This document shows positions 52,291 through 64,000 of a stretch of 64,000 nucleotides of DNA, piece after piece. This DNA comes from Pelobates cultripes. Taxonomy: Eukaryota > Chordata > Amphibia > Anura > Pelobatidae. The notes under the pieces were generated by a model, which was not told where the DNA came from, did not search any database, and saw only the letters and a program-made list of their open reading frames with translations. The DNA is taken from positions 292,343,850-292,407,849 of the forward strand of contig OW240916.1 in assembly GCA_933207985.1 (NCBI GenBank). Reading direction: 5' to 3'. Positions within the stretch are counted from its first letter, which is position 1. The number at the start of each line of letters is the position of its first letter. A program made the translations under genes and the position numbers.

Positions 52291-53699
52291 TTGCCAATTC
52301 TAAATTGACATTGCAGAGATGCCATTAGGCTAGGCATTGAGGCATTATTGGAGATGTTTTTGCATATCAGCACAATCATTTTTTTCCTGCTTTTTGTGGC
52401 TGCCCGAATTTTTCCCTGAAATTTTTCTCAGTAACAAAATTCTGAGAAACTGAACTGAGGCGTGGATTAAATTATACCATCCCCAGATTTTTATTTTTTT
52501 TTAGACAAGGTGGTTCAGCCAAAACAACATTTTCCGCAGCGCACATGTCTACAGAATAGTATAGCAGATGCCTGTCGCTCTTTCAATGTCAAAAGTTTCC
52601 TATTTGCCCCAATCATCTGTTTGGGTTTGGCACTTCACACCCTGGTTGCGTACATATGACAACAATGTTGGAAGCCTCCCTATAGGGGGATCTAGCCAAC
52701 AATTTTATAAAAGTGTGGTCCAACATGATATCCAGAACAGCATGGCAATACATGGAATCAAAGAAAGAAGGATTCTGGTTCAAAAGTAAAATTAATAGAT
52801 ATCTGTCCTGGACAGTTAATTTCTGGGGGGAAATATTCTGACCCATAAAGATATCCAAGTTGATGTTCCTTTTCTTCATAGACATAATGGGGTACATTTA
52901 TCGGACATTAGGACTGATCTATTCATTAATAATATTAAGTTCTGAATTCAATTCCAGTTCTGGAAGATTAGAATATTTTCCTGGTGGCAACTGTCCATGT
53001 AATCTTTTGGTGGCAAAGGGGGGATAGCTTTAAGACTATAGGGGACCATGAGCAGATATACCACATTTTCAACATGGACCAACAAAAAAAGACTATTACT
53101 CAAAACTATTCATGCAATGAATTAATAATTGGTAACCAGTTCTGGAACACATAAAATATTCAAAAAACTGTTTTGTAACACTAAGAAAACTCTGGACTAT
53201 CAACACTCCATAGCCATGTAACAACATGTTGCTTCTCTGCCCAAAACCAGTTCCGCAGAGTCTTCTATCCTGGAGATAATTGGGAAGTAATCCAATTATC
53301 TCCAAAGACAGAGGCAAAACTCCATTGAACACATGGCAGCAAAAGACAATAAAACACATAAAAACATAACTGTGCAGCCATTGCACAAAACAGGTACATT
53401 CAACATATCCCCAGATAGCTCAGATCTGAGCGCACATTATTACTGAATGGCGCTCAGAGCACACACATACAGTTCAATTGCCATGGAGCCAAAGTCTTTC
53501 CCATAGTCTTTCATTATACGAATGGGCTCCATGGCATAGCTATCTGGGGTATCACTGCTCAAACAGGGCAAGCACCAACTGACCCGGCTTTCATGTCTTT
53601 GCAGGGGAAAATCAAGCCTTTTAACATGGGGCCATAATCCAAAGGCAACAGGCGAGCAACCAGGCTTCTCCAATGCAATGTGGCGAGATTGGTCTCGTC
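52291..53699. other. Non-coding stretch with repeat echoes
   Basis: No gene recognised. About 53405-53460 (AGATAGCTCAGATCTGAGCGC, GGCGCTCAGAGC) echoes 29015-29075, and 53440-53560 contains an inverted pair (GCCATGGAGCC / GGCTCCATGGC). Confidence 0.4.
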
Positions 53700-54026
53700 A
53701 CAGCTCCCTTAGACAAACACGCAGCACCCTCACACACAGAGCACTCTCAGACACACACATAGCACCCTCAGACACACACATATAAAATAACCCTCAGTGA
53801 GTTAGCAGACAAAGAGAATTAGACATATAGAATGTGATGGCAAATAAAAACACCCTCATACACACAGCACCCCTCTTACAAACAGCACACCAAACACACT
53901 GCCTCCCTCACACATACAATACATCAAAACATATCTACATATACTACAGCACCCCTGACATTGCACCACTACATACATTACGCTCCAGATACATGCTAGA
54001 TCCCTTACCCAACTCTGGATCATCTA

Positions 54027-54062
<36 letters not shown>

Positions 54063-54360
54063 GATCCCTATATACACTCTAAATCCTACACACACACACA
54101 CACACACACTCTCCTATACACACTCTGGGTCCTTTACACACTAGATCCCCTACACACACACACACACACTGCACCACCTACACAAACTACAGTCCTGACA
54201 TAAAAACTCTGGATACCCTATGCACACACTACATACATTCCTTGTTAGCAAACACATGTTACATTCTCTAAACACACACTCTCTACAACCCCTACACACA
54301 CACTACAGCCCGTATGCACACACTCGCTACATCCCCAATACACACTATGCCCCCTTTACA
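53700..54360 (+). repeat. CA-rich minisatellite
   Basis: Imperfect CACACACA with CAGCACCCTCAGA and TAGATCCCTATACACACTCT units. Perfect (CA)n at about 54032-54059 and 54090-54110. Confidence 0.85.
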
Positions 54361-57300
54361 GCTCCTAGCACGATACGCTTTCCTAGCCCTTTTGTTCTCT
54401 GGTACCCCACTTATGGGGACACCAGAGACAAGTTAAAAGCCGACACAGCACATGCGTGTTATTAAATTTGCTTGCGCTGCGCACAACAAATACAGGGCCT
54501 TTTTATCATGCTAGAGCTCTTCAGCAGGGCTCTGCACATTAAACTAACACTCTCACTTTGGTGTGCTTGTCATTAATGATGACAAAACACACCCTCTCTG
54601 GCTCTGGTATGTCAAAGCAGTGATGATTTAGATTATCTGATAGTTGCTGAATACTTAAGATATTTTGCCTCAATAGAAAAGTTTTGAAGTATAAAAAGCA
54701 TATATGCTTGGACTTAAATTTATTTAAGTCATAGGTTACCTAAAGAAAATGGTAGAACCACATAACCAGATTGTGAACTGATGTCATAGTGGTTAAGAGG
54801 GAGCTGGCAGAGCAAAGGTGGCTGTGTGCAGTAGATAGAATTGACAGAGGAGAGTGAGGAGAGAGACAAGAGGGCTAAATAAGTCATGCAAAAAGTTTAT
54901 GAAGGATTCATGGAAACATAGATTGAAACATATGTGTATTTTAATTGTATTTTTATTGATCACTTTGCAAAGATACATGATGCAAGCAAAAGGAGTGGAA
55001 AGGAATCCGGGGGTTAAAAACTTCTAAGAATAAGAAATTGCACAAGCCTTTAAAAGTCAAGCATTGGGAATATAAAAAACAAGTCATAGTCAAGTCATTA
55101 TATTGTGGAGTACCTATGAATGCATCCCAACCAAAGATTGGGACAAATGCATTTCACAAGGGTAGCTGGATTTGGGGGAAGCTGGAAATAGGTCATGGAA
55201 AGGGTGAGGGGAACCAGTGAACAAAAGGAGGAAGGGAAAGACCAGGAAGCATTGCACTTGAAATGAAACAGATTTGGTTCTATATGGCAGTCAATACAGC
55301 AAGAGAGCTCTCCTACCCTATGGAATGTTTTGTAGCAAATCCAAAAAATACATAAGAGTCAGTTTGGATGGATTTGTTTGTAATAGTTCTATTTGACTTG
55401 GATCCGCCTAGGGACATTAGGGGCCTGAAAAGACAACTCTGCCCTTTCCTGTATGGATTTCCCAATCAGGCTTTCACAAACACTGGATATCATTAATTAT
55501 TGTGACTTAAAATACTACCAATACATAGAAATTCTGTAGTTTCAAAACACTGACAATAGGCAGTTTATGTAATGTTTTTTTGTTTTTTTTTGTTTTGTTT
55601 ACATAACATATACACAAGGCAAAACCTATAGAATTGTGTTAAACACTATTTAAAACCACCAACACACATTTTAAAGGGCTACTTCAAGAACTATGACCAC
55701 TTCAGTAATTTTAAGTGGTCATGGTGCTTGGAGTCTGTATGCGCAGCGTTTCAGTTTGAACTGCTGCGGGTACAGAATTAAAGTCCCGTGCCGCCAGAGA
55801 TTAAATTACACCTTTAAATTACTATGTCATAAGCACAGCCTGAATGTTTTAAAGAATTCCACAGCAATAAAACTCACAGTAATTTGCATTGTGAATGAGT
55901 CTGGATGAAGTTTGTTACTTTCCTGGTGGCAGCAAGAATGCAACTTTAGCAGATGCCTTGTTAGCCATGTGTCAAGGGTATAACTTTATAACTTTCCTTA
56001 TAGTAATATGGGGGTTACATTGACCATACGCTCTTTTTCACACCTTTTTTTGTTCTGATCTTCTTGTTCGACTACCATGCGTGTTGTTTAGTAATGCCAG
56101 AGCAGAAGTGAAGTCATATTCCAGCTCCTGGCATCACCAAAAGATGCAAGAGGAAGCAAAGGAAGAAGATCACAGGACAGCTCCCTCGCCACCCACCTAC
56201 AATATGCAAGACCGCCCACCTCGGTGGGGCCTTAAGGTGGCCAGCCGGCAGCTATTGGGCACCCTTGGGCGTACTAAAATACTAAAAAAAAACTAGTGTC
56301 TGAGCAGCCATTATTCATCCTCCCAAGTGAGGATAATTATTTCACTCAAGCCTAGTGTTTTAGGGCTCCTCAAGCTCCTAGCAACTCCTCCCCAAATTAA
56401 AAATAAGCATACCTCCCGCCTCATCATAGTTATAGTACAGGTGGGACAAGTCAGCTAGTAAGTCAACCAATCAAAGCACTCTTACAGGCAATCCGGCAGC
56501 ATTTGGTCCAACTGGAATCAGTTCCAAATTCAGGCTTGTTCAAAGTCTGCACTGAAAAATGTGGGATTCAACATTAAACATGAACTTTTTTTTGTTTTGT
56601 TTTAAATGTAATTTTAAAAATATTAGTCTTGACCACCTTCGATTAAACCAGATGTATCTTTATCCAGCAAGGTACAACATAACATCACAAACCATTTTCC
56701 TAACAAGAATGACTAAATAATTTTAAATCTTTAAGCTCAGTGTAGAGCTCTGCATTGATTTTGTTAAACTGTCTACAAATCTGCGTGCCTTAGGTCTATT
56801 TTTGGAACTATTACTTTTCTGTTACTATAATATGCTGTTAGCACACGCTCCTTATAAACATCCTGCATGCTTGTTTCATGCTAAAAGGCAAACCATCTGC
56901 ATGTATTATGGGAAATATCTAAATTTCCAATGTAAAACTCTATGTTTCAAGAAATGTCAGAGTAGGGAACATGAAACCAGGAAATGAAGAACACCCATCC
57001 CAAAATAATCTGTTCAAAGGACACTGTAAGCATTAAAAATACTAAATAATACTGTAGTGGTTTTGGTGCATAGAATCTGTTCCTGCAATTCTGAGAAATG
57101 GAAATGTTTATATTTGTCAGCCATTATGCCTCTATTCATACACGGCTCTTTTGTTAGGCAACTAAGAGGCCACAAATGCTGTCATAATGTAAGTGTGTCT
57201 CTTTAAATGAGTCTCCAGGAGTTTTCACAAGGGCATAAGCACACTGCTTATAATATATGCAGCTTAAAACAGGATGCAAATGTACTAAAAAAAATAAGTT

Positions 57301-57470
57301 TTCCTCATTTGAAGGAAACTCATAAGACCCACTTGCTCCTTAGAAACAATATATTGTATACTTGAAGTGCAAAAAAATATGTTTTTTTGGGGGGGGAGGA
57401 AGGTTGTTAGGATACAGTTATGTAATTCTCTCTTACATAAAAAAAAGTCTACTCAGGTAGGGTGTTTTAA
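54361..57470. other. Non-coding stretch with MITE fragments
   Basis: No exon recognised. 55670-55740 (TTTTAAAGGGCTACTTCAAG with inverse AGTGGTCATGGTGCTTGG) and 57010-57110 look like fragments of TTAA-type MITEs. Otherwise AT-rich. Confidence 0.4.
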
Positions 57471-58540
57471 TAACAATCAGGATTAATATAAGCATTACGA
57501 TTCCCTGAATGATATATAATTATTGCCTGGCAGGGGGGGGGGGGCGTGATGACATAGGCGCGTGCACTTGTACGAGAGCGCTCACGCTGGGAGGAAGGGA
57601 ACACACCTTGTTTGGCAGTCGGACGAAGCTCCAACCACCGAGCAGAGAAAACTGGCAAAGATTGAGGGACAACACCACGTAGGCAGGGAATTTATAAGCC
57701 CAAACGGGATAACTGGAGTGACAATGAAATGAAACATCAGAAGCCCGTGAAGCTGCACAAGTCTGTGTTGAGAATCCATATATGATTAACTGCTCAGTGG
57801 AGCTTTGAGTAATATTTCATCTCAGCACGTGGAAACTAGGAGAAAAGCAGGTTTATGAAAAAAAAAAATAATTTCTAAGCTGAACACGTGTGCTGGCAAT
57901 GATGCCAGAAAAGAAAGATTAAATAAATTGACGGAGTTAATTTATACGAAAGCAGAAAGCTACTGAAGCCATCTAAAAAAGAATATAATATATATATAAT
58001 AGGTGCTAGTGAGTGGAGCAATTTATACCATATATAAGACAGAAGAAAGAGTATATATATATATACAAACTGGTTTCGATTTTAAGTGTAACTTCCAGCA
58101 ATAATGGTATATATGTAAAGAAAAAAGGGGAAAAAAAGCAATGATAGTGCAGATTGTATAAAAAATATATAAGCATATATACTTATAACAATTCATAAAT
58201 TGTGAAGTATCACTTTAAGAAATATTTGGTGAAACCCCAATAGGAAAAAGCTGACATAAATTTATTATCTGCCACATGCAGAAAAAGCAGTACATATATA
58301 CATAAAATAGAATAATAAAAAATGATGATAAAAAATAGGGTGACAATCCCCTTACTAGATAAGGTGGTGAGTTTGACACATATATGTCAACTCACTATCA
58401 GAGTTCAATCATTAGGGTGGTAGGCTGCTCGTCCGGCGTTCTTCCTGTTCGGCTGCTAGAGAATCTCCTCGTGTATTGTCTGCTGCCAGAAAACAAACGC
58501 CTCCGGACTCCGTGGTCTGTAAGCTCCTCCCCCTTTGTAT

Positions 58541-58580
58541 GACGTCAACGCGTTTCGCCAATCGGCTTCCTCAGGACGTG
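58541..58580 (-). ncRNA. Hammerhead-like motif in PLE D's upstream repeat
   Basis: On the - strand: CACGTC, CTGAGGA, a bulged A, stem II GCC-GATT-GGC, GAAA, CGCGTT (cleavage triplet GTT) and GACGTC. Stem I is five pairs (ACGTC/GACGT). Stem II closes perfectly. Same motif order as at 23799-23843 but with different stem I sequence. Confidence 0.6.
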
Positions 58581-58797
58581 CTCACAACCTTCATCTTGGT
58601 TGTGGGCTTAAATAGGGCAACAATCCCTCATGATTGGTTTATCACTAATTCAATTGAAAAAGTCCAATTGTTCAATTAAATTAACTAAATATCTTGACAT
58701 AAAGTTTAATGGGACTTGGATTCAAATCTACAGCTGTCATTAAAGACTCATTTAAGACTCTTTAAAGGATTGTGCATGGCAGAAAAATAAATAACAT

Positions 58798-58932
58798 GGC
58801 AAAATTAAACAGCAAAAAGGCATTGATAAAATCACAAAATCACAAAGATACACAGCAAAAAAAAAAAAAAAAGCAAAATTGAACAGCAAAAAGGCATTGA
58901 TAGAATCACAAAATCACAAAGATACACAGCAT
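58798..58932. repeat. Tandem duplication of a 57-base unit
   Basis: GCAAAATT(A/G)AACAGCAAAAAGG..ATCACAAAATCACAAAGATACACAGCA occurs at about 58798-58856 and 58873-58931, separated by an A-run. Two differences between copies. Confidence 0.85.
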
Positions 58933-59375
58933 ATTAATATTGATTAAGATTTAAATTTAGTTATGATTTAAAGCAATATTGCCTAAAAAGGATAAAAAGA
59001 GAGAACTATTAATTGGCATATCTCAAGACTTACTCTTATTGTAGTTTTGGCAAACACAATATAATAGATAAAACATGAATAAAATGTAATAATAATTAGA
59101 ATCAACAGTGGTAATTATTTATCAGAGAGTGTCCCAGTGGGAAAGGTGCATAACAAAGTGCAATCACAAAAAAGTGCAATCACAAAAAGACTTATCATCC
59201 ATATAAATGTGAACAATATAATGGTGAAACAAAATAGGAATAGAACTGAGAGCATGAAAATCTGAGGTTCAAAAAATAATTGATGAATTGGAAAAAATTG
59301 ATAAGTTTAAAAAAAAACAAAAAAAAACAATTAATTTAAAAATGCTTTTGAAAAGCAGTTATAAAACACAGAAGA

Positions 59376-59716
59376 AATAATTTTTTTAGAACAAAGCCAA
59401 AAGATTATTAAAGATTTTAAAGAACGTGGGTATAAGGAAGGTTTTTTAAATGAAGCTAAAAGAAAAGTAGACAAATTAGAAAGAAATGAGATTTTAAAGT
59501 ATAAGGAGAAGAAGAAAAATAATACGGTGCCGAATATCCCATTTATATGTCAGTTCTCGGGAGGACATAATTATAAAGTGCGTAATATTATTAAGAAACA
59601 TTGGCCAATACTCAGGGATGATCCCATTTTGAATGATATTTTAACAGATACACCTACAATTATACATAAAGGAGTTCCCAATTTAAATACAATTTTAGTT
59701 AAAAATGTTTTAGATG
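59376..59716 (+). pseudogene. PLE D frame, part 1 (RT thumb/linker), 5'-truncated
   Basis: The + strand frame reads QSQKIIKDFKERGYKEGFLN, KYKEKKKNNTVPNIPFICQF, then RNIIKKHWPILRDDPILNDI and NLNTILVKNVLDG, the region after the RT palm. The RT catalytic core is missing because the terminal repeat abuts the truncated frame. The frame is cut after 59716 by the VCP retrocopy and resumes at 63038 (..VLDEPHQQENF). Confidence 0.85.
59701..59716 (+). repeat. Left target-site duplication of the VCP retrocopy
   Basis: AAAAATGTTTTAGATG recurs after the poly(A) at about 63033-63048. The preceding GTT/AAAAA fits an L1-type TT/AAAA nick. Confidence 0.92.
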
Positions 59717-59808
59717 GAGTCACACAGAGAGTCAGACCGGGCACGGGGGGCGGCACGGACAGACAAACTGAGCGTCAGAGACCGGCAGCGGCGACAGGCA
59801 GCGCGTAA

Positions 59809-62307
<2,499 letters not shown>

Positions 62308-62996
62308 GTGGGGCCTTGGTGCCGTCCATGTTGTACAGAGAAGAAATTCCTATGTTATTGGACACTCAGCTTTTCATTCCTCAGTCAGAACAGCACTGCA
62401 CACCCCACTCCTGTTTTATTTTGTTACATGGGCGTGAGAAGAGGGGAGCCACATCTCTCAGGATACAGGCCTAAACTTTTCTTTCTCTTCTTCCCAACCC
62501 CGTTTCCGAAGCAGCTCTAGCTCTTCTTTGATAAATTGTAGCGGGCAGGGAGCAAACGTGGTTCCTGACACGCAACATTTTTTTACTACTCCTTCAGCAC
62601 CTGAGAAGCCTGCAATTTGTTGCTCATCTGCAACTTTAAATCTTGACTGCCTTCAGCCTCTTGTCAAACTTAAATCCTTTATCTCCACATAGCTGTCATC
62701 TATGACCACTTTTGTTGCCACAGTGGCCTACAGCCTGTTGCTGCCCTATGATCGTAGAAGGGTGCATATTTCTGTGTAAATGCCAAGAGAATAGCGATAG
62801 CTTTGGCAGGATGATCAACCATCGATACTTTGGCTCGTACTATTGCAGGCTTCTCCAGCTCTGACAGGATCACCCCTCTCTGTGGTGGGTATAAGAGACA
62901 TTATAAAGAAAACATGCAGTGAATTTTTTTATGTTGGTTTCGGGCTTATGTTATTGGATATAAACAAGATACATGCAGGTTGACGTCTAACGTGAG

Positions 62997-63002
62997 AATA
63001 AA
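62997..63002 (+). promoter_or_regulatory. Poly(A) signal AATAAA of the VCP retrocopy
   Basis: Fourteen bases before the start of the poly(A) run, a normal spacing for the parent mRNA. Confidence 0.9.
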
Positions 63003-63037
63003 CTGACTGATCACTGAAAAAAAAAAAAAAAAAAAAA

Positions 63038-63540
63038 TGTTTTAGATGAACCACACCAACAGGAGAATTTTTTAAATCAACAACAGGGTTTTTTTAGATG
63101 TGGGTATTGTAGTACGTGCAAAAAAATAGGAAGTAAAAAGCAACATGTTAAGGATTTTACTGTCAATAATATCACATACCGAATAAAGGAAGGTATAACA
63201 TGTAGTTCCAAAAACGTTATATACCTACTTACCTGTACATGTGGTCTACATTATGTAGGACGAACGATGAGACCGTTATACACACGTATAGGTGAGCATG
63301 TCTATAACATAAAGAGGAAATATGCGCTACACCAAGTGTCAGCACACTTTGCACAACACCATCAGGCTGATTTTACACAATTATGTTTTATTGCAATCCA
63401 ACGAATCTCGAGAACATGGAGGGGAGGGGATTTCATAGAAAAAAATAGGGAAGGCTGAGATGCAATGGATTTTTACTTTAAATACTATGGTTCCATATGG
63501 CCTGAACAATGACTTTGAAATTTGCCATTTTTTAAAATAA
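63038..63540 (+). pseudogene. PLE D frame, part 2 (cysteine linker and GIY-YIG endonuclease)
   Basis: Continues from 59716 once the VCP insert is removed: VLDEPHQQENFLNQQQ, GFFRCGYCSTCKK (zinc-like motif), KNVIYLLTCTCGLHYVGRTM, RPLYTRIGEH, HQVSAHFAQHH and ISRTWRGGDFIEK. This is the Penelope GIY-YIG nuclease. A one-base slip in the A-run near 63438-63446 diverts the frame to an early stop. The true end (AEMQWIFTLNTMVPYGLNND) is in another frame and stops at about 63540. Confidence 0.87.
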
Positions 63541-63610
63541 TGAATCATATGTATATATATTTTTTTATATATTTTTCATTTTATATGAATACATTTTTTA
63601 ATTAATTATA

Positions 63611-63729
63611 GCCTACGGACATACCAGTCTAAAAGTGCCTGATCTCGTCAGATCTCAGAAGTCATACAGACTTGGGCCTGCTTAGTACTTGTATGGGAGA
63701 CCAACTAGGAACCTCAGGAAGCCGTATAC
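63611..63729 (+). rRNA. 5S-rRNA-like sequence (diverged, probably a pseudogene)
   Basis: GCCTACGGACATACCA .. AAAGTGCCTGATCTCGTC .. GATCTCAGAAG .. TTAGTACTTGTATGGGAGACC matches vertebrate 5S rRNA over its full length of about 120 bases. The internal C box reads TGTATGGGAGACC for TGGATGGGAGACC, and the A-box region (AGTCATACAGACTTG) is clearly changed. The 3' end is followed by TTTT. Flanks TTTTAATTAATTA and TTTTAATTAAATT may be a target duplication. It sits between the PLE D endonuclease and its downstream terminal repeat. A solitary changed copy is unlikely to supply ribosomes; a retroposed 5S or 5S-derived SINE is more likely. Confidence 0.85.
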
Positions 63730-63760
63730 TTTTAATTAAATTTATTTTTTTAAATATACA

Positions 63761-64000
63761 CTTTTATCCTTCAATGTTTTATAACTGCTTTTCAAAAGCA
63801 TTTTTAAATTAATTGTTTTTTTAAACTTATCAATTTTTTCCAATTCATCAATTATTTTTTGAACCTCAGATTTTCATGCTCTCAGTTCTATTCCTATTTT
63901 GTTTCACCATTATATTGTTCACATTTATATGGATGATAAGTCTTTTTGTGATTGCACTTTTTTGTGATTGCACTTTGTTATGCACCTTTCCCACTGGGAC
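63761..64000 (+). mobile_element. PLE D downstream terminal repeat (PLTR), cut by the window end
   Basis: Reverse complement of 59131-59370 over about 240 bases. By symmetry the hammerhead-like motif should follow on the + strand beyond 64000, about 550 bases further on. Confidence 0.85.

Larger units (their letters stand above)
58380..59370 (-). mobile_element. PLE D upstream terminal repeat (PLTR), inverted relative to the ORF
   Basis: 59131-59370 is the reverse complement of 63761-64000 (GTCCCAGTGGGAAAGG opposes CCTTTCCCACTGGGAC; GCAGTTATAAAACA opposes TGTTTTATAACTGC). The right copy runs off the window, so the true length is unknown. The hammerhead-like motif on the - strand (58541-58580) is probably inside it. 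The left edge (about 58380) is a guess. Confidence 0.7.

Noticed and set aside
53700..54360. CRISPR-like regular repeats
   Set aside because: Vertebrate DNA; the repeats are CA-rich simple sequence without unique spacers of constant length.

Overview
The window is nuclear DNA of a vertebrate, most likely a frog. Three things point there: multi-exon genes with GT-AG introns, a VCP/p97 retrocopy whose C-terminal tail (GPSPGAGGG ... [11 protein letters not shown]) looks like amphibian VCP, and a dense mix of Penelope-like, DIRS-like, CR1/L2, L1/Tx1-type, Tc1/mariner and TTAA-type elements. The species cannot be named. One 100-base run of N (21905-22004) is an assembly gap.

Host genes are few. 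Positions 1043-9654 hold eleven exons of a HIPK-family protein kinase on the + strand. The kinase catalytic core is complete. It is followed by a tandemly duplicated exon pair and a short last exon with a basic, cysteine-rich end. The first exon lies outside the window or was not recognised. On the - strand, 27008-26839 is the first coding exon of a gamma-glutamyltransferase (GGT5-like). No other exon of that gene is recognisable here. At 59717-63037 lies a processed VCP retrocopy with 5' UTR, open reading frame, 3' UTR, poly(A) and target-site duplication. It has one in-frame 15-base loss in the D2 ATPase domain.

The rest is mostly mobile DNA. 9.9-11.2 kb: hAT-type MITEs in an L1 relic. 11.3-11.9 kb: CR1 3' end. 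12.6-14.8 kb: decayed Penelope-like element (PLE). 15.7-21.9 kb: a DIRS-like leader split at its ATG by a LINE-like insertion that is itself split by an internally deleted L1. 22.0-24.1 kb: a PLE in inverted, fold-back arrangement with a hammerhead-ribozyme-like motif. 24.8 kb: a 270-base palindrome. 27.3-31.1 kb: a second DIRS-like element with inverted ends. 32.3-33.6 kb: a diverged tandem array with a period of about 390 bases. 34.7-35.9 kb: a non-autonomous LINE-like copy. 36.0-39.9 kb: an L2/CR1-type LINE split by a truncated L1. 40.4-41.2 kb: paired TTAA MITEs. 41.6-44.7 kb: a third DIRS relic holding a solo LTR. 49.0-50.6 kb: an apparently intact DD37E Tc1/mariner transposon. 50.7-51.3 kb: a probable solo LTR. 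46.9-48.7, 51.3-51.6 and 53.7-54.4 kb: minisatellites and CA/TG tracts. 58.4-64.0 kb: a PLE with inverted terminal repeats, hammerhead-like motif and 5S-rRNA-like segment, into which the VCP copy was inserted.

The elements do not form a pathway. What connects them is insertion history, which can be ordered from target-site duplications. The most notable signals are the hammerhead-like motifs tied to the PLEs, the 5S-like block at a PLE 3' end, the intact-frame VCP copy with a lesion between sensor 1 and the arginine fingers, and a repeated short palindrome in the DIRS leaders.
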